This document shows, piece by piece, positions 9,047 to 17,337 of a DNA stretch of 42,029 nucleotides. Below the pieces are notes generated by a model that saw only the letters and a list, made by a program, of their open reading frames with translations, was not told where the DNA came from and ran no database searches. The position numbers and the translations under genes were made by a program. The stretch spans positions 1-42,029 of the IMG/VR virus record IMGVR_UViG_3300042301_001326; one strand, written 5' to 3'. The DNA is from a virus. Numbering within the stretch: the first letter of the stretch is position 1; every line of letters begins with the position of its first letter.

Positions 9047-9088
9047 AAAAAGAAGTAGAGGTCAGGTTTTTACTCCTGACCCCTACTT
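9047..9088 (-). terminator. Rho-independent terminator after the major capsid gene
   Basis: The minus strand has a 14-bp stem (arms 9075-9088 and 9053-9066, one G-T wobble) with loop AGTAAAAA, then CTTTTT at 9047-9052. It immediately follows the major capsid gene and precedes a new -10 box. Confidence 0.85.
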
Positions 9089-9100
9089 GATAGCTAAAGA

Positions 9101-10165
9101 TTATGCAGTTGGTACTGCGTAAGCAATTGCTGACTTTTCTTCTAGTGCTACACCCATACGGACGTAGACTGTGTACTCTACAGAGTCCTTGCGTGGCTTG
9201 AACTCACGATGTACTGTAACATCTCTCTGGAAACCCCAAATGCGGTTTGAAGGAAGAGTTAGATCTACATAGTCTTCTGGATACAAAGGAACTTCCTGAA
9301 CTGGAAGACCGAAGATGGTGTATTGAGCACCAGCTGGACCGCCAATTCTTGGAGTAACTCCATCAATTACACGAGTAGCAACATCGTAAGGAACTGAAGT
9401 TCCGTCAGTTGTATTAACTGTGCGAAGCTCTGTTAGCAATTCCTGAATATGCTTGCTGTTCATGTAGAACTTAAGATCCTGACGGCGAGCCTTGAACTTA
9501 CGAGGCATTGCGTTGTAGATTGCTTCGATTGCATCAAGAGTCAACTTTGCGGAAGATCCATCGCCTGAATCAGGAGTAGCTTCCCAGATGCCTGTCATAG
9601 CTGCAGCAGCTGCTGCAGCTTCGTGAGCACCTGCGTAGTTAGTGTCCTTGATCTGACGGATAAATCCTGCAAGAGTATTGTTGTATGTACCGTCACCAGA
9701 TGTTCCTGGACGACCATTAATTGCAATATCTTCCAAGTCGTTTCCGAATTGAGTTGCCATCAAACGTACAACGTGATCCTCTAGAGACGCACCTTCAATC
9801 GAGTCCTCTAGGGATTCGGTTGATAGTTCGTACTGTAGACGGAACTTTGTTGTTGTAAGTTCGATCTTTGTGAATGCTGGAGCACTGTTTTCTCCTGTAT
9901 CATCAGCCTGTGTAGCTTTTGTAACAAGACGTGAACCAACACGGATCTTATCCAGTTCCATAGTATTTCCACGCATCGTTACCTTGCGACCATCGTTAGC
10001 GAGAACCATCTGATCAAAGATGTACTCGATAAACTGTGTAGATTGTGTTGGATTAAGAACACCACCATTGTCACCAGAGTTACCTGCTGCTGTCATAGCA
10101 CCAGGGGATACTAGTGGGGAAAGAACTGTGCCACTTGCTGTGGCTTTTTCTAAAATATCACTCAT
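9101..10165 (-). CDS. Major capsid protein (HK97 fold)
   Basis: This 354-residue protein has the features of an HK97-fold capsid subunit: a flexible Gly/Asn-rich N-arm (residues about 20-45), a central E-loop/spine region (FRLQYELSTESLEDS), an A-domain with KFYMNSKHIQELL, and a C-terminal VHREFKPRKDSVEYTVYVRM strand. It follows the protease-scaffold gene and is bracketed by a strong ribosome binding site and a strong terminator. An alanine run around residue 185 lies in a probable surface loop. The N-arm may be processed by the upstream protease; the site is not determined. Confidence 0.88.
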   Translation of the reverse strand: MSDILEKATASGTVLSPLVSPGAMTAAGNSGDNGGVLNPTQSTQFIEYIFDQMVLANDGRKVTMRGNTMELDKIRVGSRLVTKATQADDTGENSAPAFTKIELTTTKFRLQYELSTESLEDSIEGASLEDHVVRLMATQFGNDLEDIAINGRPGTSGDGTYNNTLAGFIRQIKDTNYAGAHEAAAAAAAMTGIWEATPDSGDGSSAKLTLDAIEAIYNAMPRKFKARRQDLKFYMNSKHIQELLTELRTVNTTDGTSVPYDVATRVIDGVTPRIGGPAGAQYTIFGLPVQEVPLYPEDYVDLTLPSNRIWGFQRDVTVHREFKPRKDSVEYTVYVRMGVALEEKSAIAYAVPTA

Positions 10166-10191
10166 TTTTATTTTTCACCTGCCTTTTATTT

Positions 10192-10758
10192 CTAATTTAA
10201 GTATTGCGAGGAACTGAGGAAGCGTCCCCCCCATACAGAATCTGACTTCTGTATAGTTGTTTCTGCGGAACTCTCAAGTTCCCCAGATTTCTTTACAGCG
10301 GTATCATTTTCTACAGATTCCAATCTTCCATTAATTGTTTGTACTGCATTTACGATATCCGCCAAACCTTTGTTGATCTCTTCTAAACGAGAATCATTTT
10401 CTACAAGCTTATCGGTTAAAGCTTTTGTTACTTCTGCAACAGTGTTTACAACACCATTAACTGCAGCTGCATTTGTTTCGCTACTCTTTGTAAGAGCTTC
10501 GCCAACAAAATTTTTGATTTCACTAAGAGTCTTTTCAAGGTCAGTCGCCTCACCATTATCGGTGGAAGCGTCATCTGCAGATCCCTCTGTATCTACTGAT
10601 GTTTCGACTGTCTCTTCTGTTGCTTCTGTTACTTCAACTTCATCAGACTTTGCAATTTCTTCTACTACTGGAGCTTCTTCAGCTTCAACAATTTCATCAA
10701 CTACAACTTCTTCTTCAACTTCTACAACTTCTTCTACAACTTCATTATTTTCAGTCAT
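10192..10758 (-). CDS. Nested scaffold protein by internal initiation
   Basis: Inside the protease-scaffold frame, ATG at 10758 (M403 of the fusion) is preceded by AAGGAGGTG with a 5-nt gap, a better ribosome binding site than most real genes here. Internal initiation would yield a separate 188-residue scaffold: an acidic Glu/Val-rich start, then Ala/Lys helices and a coiled coil ending near the shared C-terminus. This mirrors the lambda C/Nu3 arrangement. It would let the phage make far more scaffold than protease; expression is inferred. Confidence 0.65.
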   Translation of the reverse strand: MTENNEVVEEVVEVEEEVVVDEIVEAEEAPVVEEIAKSDEVEVTEATEETVETSVDTEGSADDASTDNGEATDLEKTLSEIKNFVGEALTKSSETNAAAVNGVVNTVAEVTKALTDKLVENDSRLEEINKGLADIVNAVQTINGRLESVENDTAVKKSGELESSAETTIQKSDSVWGGRFLSSSQYLN

Positions 10759-11964
10759 ATCAACACCTCCTTCATTTATTTGTGTGGCAACCAACTCTGC
10801 GTCACTTGCCTCATTCACTACTGTGTTAGGTAGAGAAACTTCTGATTGTACACCAAGGGATTTAAGGACTTTAACTGTCCAAGATCTAAGTGTACTCATT
10901 CTATGTCCTACAACTGTTTTAGATGGCTTCCAAGAGTCTCCGTCTTTTTCGTAAACTCTGATAACCACCGCTGGGTCTTCTGGTGTACCTGTAATTGTTA
11001 CACTAGAATTTGGTACTTTAATTTTACCATTAGTTACTACTCTTGTTACTTTACCTCTTGCTGTGCCACCTGAAGAGCCCCACTGAACAAAATCTCCAGA
11101 AGAATATTCTCCTGCTTTTTTAATATATTTCTTTTTCTTTTTAGGATCTTTTTCAGTCTGGATATCTGAAAATCTTGGATTTTGCTTTGGATACTTCTTT
11201 GGAACATCATCACTTGTAACGGTTCCAGGATTAACTGCCTTATGTGTATCAATAATTTCTGTCATTGCTTTTTCAATATCTGACTTTGTTATTTCGTCAA
11301 TCCATCCAATAGATGGTAGGTCAGAACTGCAGGATGAGCAAGAATACTTTTCTTCTCTTGAAAGATAAGCCATTTCTTCCTCTTCACACCAAAATACATT
11401 CTTAATATTTGACTTAGAAAACATTCCCTCAGCAATTTCACCATCAATAGTTTTCTGAATAGAGAAAATATTGGCAAACTGATTTGCAGGTGAATCAACT
11501 AAGGATAACTCTACTAAATCATATTCCTTAATAACACGAACAGTTGTATTTGATTCTTCATCTAATTCTGTGTCTGTATCTTTAATTGCACCGCCGATTG
11601 AAAAACCAGTGAGTGTACCATCAAGAACCATCTCCCAGATGTCTTGAGCACCCTTAGAAACATAGGTATCCACAAATACTCCCGTATATTGCTTCTTTGT
11701 CTCTGGGTCGAAAAATGTGTCTGATCTAAAAGAAACAACCTTTCCTGCTGGAATAGGTTGATGCATAAGTCTTACATTGCCACGAAAGTTTGCAAATGCT
11801 TTTTCTGAGGCTTCTGGAAGTATTCTATCACCTTGTTTGTCAATGTTATCAAGGGTGGCAAAGCCAGATACAATACGCTTTTCTTCATCAATTTTTGAAA
11901 TTGGCATCGTCAAGTTGACGCTGTTACCATTCATAGAAAGGGAAGCCTTTTGTAAATTAATCAT
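10192..11964 (-). CDS. Prohead protease-scaffold fusion with Cys cluster and Tudor-like insert
   Basis: This is a 590-residue fusion. Residues 1-175 form an XkdF/HK97-type prohead serine protease, with probable catalytic H68 in RLMHQP and S122 in TGFSIGG. Residues 190-215 carry C193, C209 and C212. Residues about 287-362 (GDFVQWGSSGGTARGKV onward) resemble the DUF2945 hypervirulence-associated Tudor-like domain. From 403 onward the protein is highly acidic then coiled-coil, as expected of a scaffold. An internal consensus ribosome binding site precedes M403. It lies between the portal and capsid genes, the canonical place. The Tudor-like insert and Cys cluster are unusual in this role. Confidence 0.85.
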   Translation of the reverse strand: MINLQKASLSMNGNSVNLTMPISKIDEEKRIVSGFATLDNIDKQGDRILPEASEKAFANFRGNVRLMHQPIPAGKVVSFRSDTFFDPETKKQYTGVFVDTYVSKGAQDIWEMVLDGTLTGFSIGGAIKDTDTELDEESNTTVRVIKEYDLVELSLVDSPANQFANIFSIQKTIDGEIAEGMFSKSNIKNVFWCEEEEMAYLSREEKYSCSSCSSDLPSIGWIDEITKSDIEKAMTEIIDTHKAVNPGTVTSDDVPKKYPKQNPRFSDIQTEKDPKKKKKYIKKAGEYSSGDFVQWGSSGGTARGKVTRVVTNGKIKVPNSSVTITGTPEDPAVVIRVYEKDGDSWKPSKTVVGHRMSTLRSWTVKVLKSLGVQSEVSLPNTVVNEASDAELVATQINEGGVDMTENNEVVEEVVEVEEEVVVDEIVEAEEAPVVEEIAKSDEVEVTEATEETVETSVDTEGSADDASTDNGEATDLEKTLSEIKNFVGEALTKSSETNAAAVNGVVNTVAEVTKALTDKLVENDSRLEEINKGLADIVNAVQTINGRLESVENDTAVKKSGELESSAETTIQKSDSVWGGRFLSSSQYLN

Positions 11965-11993
11965 AACAATTTAATTATACATTGCTTTTCTTG

Positions 11994-13628
11994 TTATTGT
12001 TGCTGTCTTCCTTCGCCTTGTGCATTTCTTGAACCAGTGTCGCCTTCATCTGCCTGATTGTTTTGACGTTCCTGATCTCTTCTTCTGTTTCCAGAGGCTT
12101 GAGCTGTTTGCTCAGAAGCCTGTTGACCAGTAAGTTGAACGGTTTCATCTCCTCCAGGAATTGCAGTAAGACCCAATCTTGAACGAACTTCGTTAGGAAC
12201 AATAACCTTCATTCTTAAATAACGCTCGTCAATCTTGGACTGAGTATCTTCATCTGTAAGGGTAAGTTCATTAAAAGCAAACTTAAACATATCAGTCTTT
12301 TCAGCAACAATTGCTGTAATTCTTTTTTCAAGGGCATCCTGTGCTGGACGAGTTACCTGTTCCTTAAATCCCTTGTCTGCTTCTTTTGCTGCAGCTAGGG
12401 AAAGTCCCTCTCCTGCACCAACTTTAGTCATAGGAACACGATGTGCCATAAGGATTTCTTGAAGATTTGCTTTACGATACTTATCAAATGATCCGTCTTG
12501 TATTCCGTTTTCTACAGGCTCCATCTTAACTTCTACCTTGCCACCTGCATCATCTCCAGGAAGAGGAACAATAAGTGTTCTATGGGATTGCCCACGAAGG
12601 TTATTTTGGAAAAACTCAAATAGCTTTGCTTCTGCATCTCTGCTTAACTTTGCACCCTTAATCCAAAAAATGTAACGTGGAGTAGCCTTATTTTCAAAAT
12701 ACTCTAAGTTAAACTTAGATGAAAACTCATTTCCAGCCATTGCATTTTTGGCAGGAACAATTGACGGAATACCGTAATAGGTATTTGTTGGTGTGTAGTT
12801 TGCAATGTGAATAATTTCGTTTGGTCTAGGATCCGTTCCCATTTGAGGATTAACATCTTCTTTGTCGTGGAAGTTTCTAAAATATGTAAACTTTCCTCCA
12901 ACTAGCTGAACATAACCATCACGAAGTCTGCGTACACGCATAGTTGCAGCAGGAATATGACCAATATAGCCAATCTCTCCAGTTGTTTTTCTGCCAATCT
13001 CAATGTAGCCATTTCCAGTAGTTTCATAATCTAGGTAAGCCTTTGTAAGTGTTTCTGTAAAGGTTTCCTCATCATTTCTAGTGTCTAGCCACTCTAAAAT
13101 CTCTTGCTTTGCACGTTCTAGCTTCTTTCTAGTTTTTCCAAGCTTTACCGTATTTTCTGCAAGGTCTTCTAGCATTTGCTTTACCTTTAGGGTTGGCTCT
13201 AGATAATAACCAAGACCAACAATATTAGTTACCTTTGCATTAATTGCAGCATAGTTAGCAGAAGAAACTTCATATGTTTTTCCAAGAGAAATAAGATTAT
13301 ATGGTGGCTCAACTACATCAAAGATACCATAGGCATATTCAAAAAGGAGCATTTGTTTTGAAGCAGCATCATCGCCTCTAAAACCATTTTTTGGTGGAGT
13401 ATAATTTGTTGAAGAGCCCCCAACTTGACCAGCCTTCTCAAGTTTTCTTTTAGCATTACGCTTAAAGTTTTGACTTATTCCACGATACTTTAAAATTTCA
13501 TCTGCTGAAACCATAAACTCGTCAACGGCTGCAATCTCTTCTTTTTTCTGAAGACTATCTATTGCAATATCGCTACCATAAATAATTTGACTTTGAGGAA
13601 CTTCGTTATCCTCTACTCTTTCGCTCAT
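11994..13628 (-). CDS. Portal protein
   Basis: The protein is 544 residues from ATG at 13628, where AAGGAG lies 10 nt upstream; the longer frame to 13655 lacks such a site. It has the portal-like order of an N-terminal clip region, a wing/stem with YEVSSANYAAINAKVTNIVG, a GNGYIEIGR motif, and a long helical crown ending in a Gln/Asn/Arg-rich tail. The segment AHRVPMTKVGAGEGLSLAAA is typical of phage portals of this type. It overlaps the small upstream gene by 23 nt, so the two are probably coupled. Confidence 0.85.
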   Translation of the reverse strand: MSERVEDNEVPQSQIIYGSDIAIDSLQKKEEIAAVDEFMVSADEILKYRGISQNFKRNAKRKLEKAGQVGGSSTNYTPPKNGFRGDDAASKQMLLFEYAYGIFDVVEPPYNLISLGKTYEVSSANYAAINAKVTNIVGLGYYLEPTLKVKQMLEDLAENTVKLGKTRKKLERAKQEILEWLDTRNDEETFTETLTKAYLDYETTGNGYIEIGRKTTGEIGYIGHIPAATMRVRRLRDGYVQLVGGKFTYFRNFHDKEDVNPQMGTDPRPNEIIHIANYTPTNTYYGIPSIVPAKNAMAGNEFSSKFNLEYFENKATPRYIFWIKGAKLSRDAEAKLFEFFQNNLRGQSHRTLIVPLPGDDAGGKVEVKMEPVENGIQDGSFDKYRKANLQEILMAHRVPMTKVGAGEGLSLAAAKEADKGFKEQVTRPAQDALEKRITAIVAEKTDMFKFAFNELTLTDEDTQSKIDERYLRMKVIVPNEVRSRLGLTAIPGGDETVQLTGQQASEQTAQASGNRRRDQERQNNQADEGDTGSRNAQGEGRQQQ

Positions 13629-13947
13629 TTGCAAATATCTCCTTCCAGTTTTCACTATCTCCGTAAGGAGTTAAGCCTTCAGCCATTCTGTCAATATCTT
13701 CTCTAGCCTCAGTATCGCTAACTCTTCCAACTCCAGGCATAAACTTTGCAACACCATCTGGTTTACCCCAATATGCTGCTGACTTTGCCAACAAGTTCAT
13801 TTTTTGAATGTCATGCTTCATTGATGGAATGTTTAGAGTATTACCATCATCGTCTTTAAATGGTTCTCCGTTTGGCAGGATCCATACATAAATGCCATAT
13901 TCTGCACTTGACTCAACCGCCTGTACACCCTTTTTTGTATTATTCAT
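13606..13947 (-). CDS. Small pre-portal protein, function unknown
   Basis: This is a 113-residue soluble protein (MNNTKKGVQAVESSAEYGIY) with a short beta segment (YVWILPNGEPFKDDDGN) and helices rich in charged residues. It overlaps the portal gene by 23 nt. I do not recognise its family. Its -10 box (TATCAT, 13954-13959) ends 6 nt before ATG, so its transcript is probably leaderless. Confidence 0.7.
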   Translation of the reverse strand: MNNTKKGVQAVESSAEYGIYVWILPNGEPFKDDDGNTLNIPSMKHDIQKMNLLAKSAAYWGKPDGVAKFMPGVGRVSDTEAREDIDRMAEGLTPYGDSENWKEIFANERKSRG

Positions 13948-13953
13948 ACCACT

Positions 13954-13982
13954 ATGATACCATTTCTACTCTTCTGTTGTAA
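13954..13982 (-). promoter_or_regulatory. Promoter of the pre-portal/portal genes, leaderless type
   Basis: The minus strand has TTACAA, a 17-nt spacer ending in TGG, and TATCAT (13954-13959); the ATG at 13947 begins 6 nt after the -10. This fits an extended -10 promoter starting transcription at the A of the start codon. It lies at the end of the LamG-like gene. Confidence 0.45.
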
Positions 13983-16900
13983 AGATAGAATCTTGACTTG
14001 GTGCAGTTTTTGATTTAATTTTTTCTCTAAAAAGATTAGTAGATGCAAGATTGACAAAATAACCAGTATCTCCTGATGTTGGCTGTACCCACTGAAGTCT
14101 CTTTGTAGAATTATAGTACTGACCAACATAAACCTTTCCATTTTTTGTATGATCTAAAGTTTCTTTTTTTAATTTAAAGTATCCAGGGCTTTGCTGTATT
14201 GGATTATCAACATTAAATATCTGATCAACCGTGTAGATATATCTTTTTGTTCCAGAGTTAACTACAAAAGTTTGACCAACAAATATCTTTTTATTTAACA
14301 GATAAAGCCTTCTTTGCTGTTCCTGATTAAAAGAAAAATACTCGTTGCTAAAAACTAAGAAATCTGAAAAGTTTGCTATTACATTTGAGCTTAAAGTAAG
14401 AGTTGTTGTATTTGTATAATCTCCATCACTTACAGCGTTTGTAACAGTAATGTCAGTGAACGGTGATGTTCCAGCAGTTGTTATTTTTCTTAAAAGTTTT
14501 GTTCTTCCTGGAAAATATGACTCTGGAGCACCAATAACCTGAATGGTGTTACTTCCAGAACCTCCATAGTTTGTTGTTGTGGTAGTTTCAAATGTTTGAG
14601 ACTGACTTACAGTATAGTATCCAGTTACAGGTATTGTTATTTCTGAGCTACCATCAATTAAGGATAGTACAGAAAAATCTCCAGCTGTCTCAACAAACCC
14701 ACTAACATCTTCTGCGGTAAAATCTGATAACCAAACCTTTCCATACCCTGGCTCTTGCTGAGTTCCAATAATTCCTGGTATTCTATACTCATCAGATAGA
14801 CCAACGACAGAGGTTGATTGTACTCTATGAGATACACCACCTGCAGTTAAGTTATATAAGTTTTTTACAAAATCCTTGCCTGAATTAGAGTCATATGGCT
14901 TTGCAAACAAAATTAACTGGTCTATTCTGGCACCAGTTGATGCAGATGCATTTCCAATAGTAATAAGTGGCTTGTTTAGCTCTTCTGTATAAACAACTGT
15001 AACTTGTTGCCACTGATCTAAAAGAATTGATGACGCTTGTGAAGCAATGTTGCCATTTAAGTAAACGGAGGTGTTTGAACCCTTTGTTATATTACCAGTG
15101 CTGCCAACGCTAAATCCATTATTTGGGTTAAGGGAATCAAAGTCCAATATCTTATAGGTTCCAGATGACTGACCAGAATCAAAATAAAGCATAAAGGATA
15201 TTACTTTTATGCCACCACCCTCAAGAGATTGCCTATCATGATTTATCTCTGTATAGTTATTTTTTAAACTAAGACCACTATAGAAACCATTGTAAAGAAT
15301 AGGGGTCTCTAAAATATCTGGAATATTGACAGTTTTTGACGCACCAGTTAAATATATTTTTGCTGGGTTTCCTCCAGGAGAGGCATTGCAAAGAACATAG
15401 TTTGTTGTTCCATTATCATCGCTTGTAAGCTGATAAGAAAAAAGTCTTAGGTAACTTAGCTTTGCTGGTTTTCTAATTAAATCATCTGTGGATAAAGATA
15501 TGGCAAAACTAATTATATCTACTGGGTTTGTTGCAGGATTGTTTGACTGCACCAACTGATTATTTAACCAGTCTCCAGACGTAATAGTTCTTTCTGTAAC
15601 TGATGTGCTTGCAAGCCTTGCTGTTCCTGCAACTCCCTCTGAATATGGAATATTTGAAATACTTAAGGTCATAGCAGTTGAACCAAGTGGGTGTCCAATG
15701 TCTATTCTGTTGGCACCAGTTGTATTGCTTGATATAGGACAAAGTGCTTGCTGTGGAATATCAACAACTGCGGATCCAGAGGAAGATATAACAAATCTTT
15801 TTTGATTAGAGTTTGGCGAAGCGGTGTATTGATTCTTTAAACTGGATACTGCATTTCCTAGCAAACTAGAAGTAATAAGACCATCGGAAATAGACCTTAT
15901 TTCTTTTAACTTTCCAGTAAACTCAAACTGTTCTGATGGTACCACATCATCAGATACCCAAGTGTTATCTGATCCAATTCTTATTTTTTGTGTACCAAAA
16001 CTTAATGGCTTTATTTTATCTGTAGAAACAAGAATGTTTGAATTGCTTGAAGCTGTGCCATAAATAAAATATTCATTGCTTCCAGAAGTATAGTAACCAA
16101 CATAAAAATCTTCAGATATGGTTGGGGCATTTTGTGTAACAAGAACGTCATTTATTTTAAATACTAGTTTATCTACAGAGTCAACTTTTATTAAATATGC
16201 CTCAATGCTGTCTTGTAGGGTGTCCGAAAATGACTTAAACAATGTCTGCTTTGTAGTTGTAAGAGTTACCCCAGAACCATTAAACTTAAAAACCCAACCC
16301 CCAAGATTATGTGAAATAATGCTGTCAGAGTTTTTTAACTCTAAATATGATGTTTTATTAAAATCAAATCCAGTTGTAGTAAATAGAAGATCTAAGCTTC
16401 TTTCTTCTAAAGTTCCTCTTTGAATAATTGTTGGTTCCTGAAAACTTTTAAGGATAAGGTTTCCTCTTTCTAGGCTAACATTATCTGTTTCGCTGACCGC
16501 CCAAGGATTGCCTGGACCAAAATCATACTTTTTAATTGTAGTTTGACCATCCATAGAAAAGTTATATAGTGCACCACCATTAGAATTAATAAACTGAGCT
16601 GGTGGATTATATCCACATCCATAAACAAAATGTCTAACTAGTCTTTCTCTTGCAAGCTCATAAGAATACAGAGCAATGCAGTCAAACTGTATGTTGGATA
16701 TTCCAGATGGTTTTTGAAAGTAAAAGTATTCATCGTCTAGATCAAACGTAGGGAATAATGTTTGAGGATTAGTTATAGTTGTAGTATTTTTTGCACCGTT
16801 AACAGTAAGAGATATGTCAGAAGGGGTATAGGAAGCAACTATGTGTAGTGGCTTATTTACAGAATCTAGCGGTACAGAAACTTCACGATAATCGCTTTCT

Positions 16901-17322
16901 ATTCCAAGCCTAAAAGTAATGTAATCATTTTTAACATAAATGCAGGTAGCATAATCTACTGCTCCGTCAGCATCCACGTCCTTCTTTGTCATTATAACTT
17001 GCTCTGAAGAACTTGAGTTACTTATTTTTACCCAAAACTCTAAAGATGATTTATTTCCAACATCAGAAAGTGACATTTTTCTAAAGGATGGTATTCTAAT
17101 GTATCCATTCTCATTAACCTTAATAGATTGCTGACCACCATAAACAATAGGAAAAGAAACCTTACTTACGTTTTGGTATATTCCATTATAAAAACCTGAT
17201 CCATTAGGGTTTGCGTATAAAAATCTATCTGGAGCCACAGGTTGACTATTTCCAACATTTGAATCATCTAAAGCATATACTACTGCTGGAGAAGCTAATT
17301 GAATTAAGTTAGAATAGGACAT
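13966..17322 (-). CDS. Large LamG/concanavalin-like structural or adhesion protein
   Basis: This 1118-residue beta-rich protein (MSYSNLIQLASPAVVYALDD) holds at least two LamG/jelly-roll-like regions: around residues 90-215 (SLEFWVKISNSSSSEQVIM, then SVNKPLHIVASYTPSDISL) and around 740-860 (ISFMLYFDSG, QWQQVTVVYTEE). The rest is Ser/Thr/Asn-rich strands. Such proteins are usually exposed virion adhesins binding surface glycans. It sits between the ribonucleotide reductase and the pre-portal gene, an odd place for a fibre, so it could instead be a capsid-associated decoration. ATG at 17322 lies about 7 nt after a TATAAT (17334-17339 region). Confidence 0.7.
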   Translation of the reverse strand: MSYSNLIQLASPAVVYALDDSNVGNSQPVAPDRFLYANPNGSGFYNGIYQNVSKVSFPIVYGGQQSIKVNENGYIRIPSFRKMSLSDVGNKSSLEFWVKISNSSSSEQVIMTKKDVDADGAVDYATCIYVKNDYITFRLGIESDYREVSVPLDSVNKPLHIVASYTPSDISLTVNGAKNTTTITNPQTLFPTFDLDDEYFYFQKPSGISNIQFDCIALYSYELARERLVRHFVYGCGYNPPAQFINSNGGALYNFSMDGQTTIKKYDFGPGNPWAVSETDNVSLERGNLILKSFQEPTIIQRGTLEERSLDLLFTTTGFDFNKTSYLELKNSDSIISHNLGGWVFKFNGSGVTLTTTKQTLFKSFSDTLQDSIEAYLIKVDSVDKLVFKINDVLVTQNAPTISEDFYVGYYTSGSNEYFIYGTASSNSNILVSTDKIKPLSFGTQKIRIGSDNTWVSDDVVPSEQFEFTGKLKEIRSISDGLITSSLLGNAVSSLKNQYTASPNSNQKRFVISSSGSAVVDIPQQALCPISSNTTGANRIDIGHPLGSTAMTLSISNIPYSEGVAGTARLASTSVTERTITSGDWLNNQLVQSNNPATNPVDIISFAISLSTDDLIRKPAKLSYLRLFSYQLTSDDNGTTNYVLCNASPGGNPAKIYLTGASKTVNIPDILETPILYNGFYSGLSLKNNYTEINHDRQSLEGGGIKVISFMLYFDSGQSSGTYKILDFDSLNPNNGFSVGSTGNITKGSNTSVYLNGNIASQASSILLDQWQQVTVVYTEELNKPLITIGNASASTGARIDQLILFAKPYDSNSGKDFVKNLYNLTAGGVSHRVQSTSVVGLSDEYRIPGIIGTQQEPGYGKVWLSDFTAEDVSGFVETAGDFSVLSLIDGSSEITIPVTGYYTVSQSQTFETTTTTNYGGSGSNTIQVIGAPESYFPGRTKLLRKITTAGTSPFTDITVTNAVSDGDYTNTTTLTLSSNVIANFSDFLVFSNEYFSFNQEQQRRLYLLNKKIFVGQTFVVNSGTKRYIYTVDQIFNVDNPIQQSPGYFKLKKETLDHTKNGKVYVGQYYNSTKRLQWVQPTSGDTGYFVNLASTNLFREKIKSKTAPSQDSIFTTEE

Positions 17323-17337
17323 ATGGCATCCATTTTA

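Noticed and set aside
10370-10954. Long plus-strand ORF (194 codons) opposite the scaffold region
   Set aside because: It is Ser/Thr/Val-rich only because it mirrors the acidic scaffold codons on the other strand, and it has no ribosome binding site or place in an operon.
16118-16423. 101-codon plus-strand ORF inside the LamG-like gene
   Set aside because: Antisense shadow of a long, well-formed structural gene with no supporting start signal.
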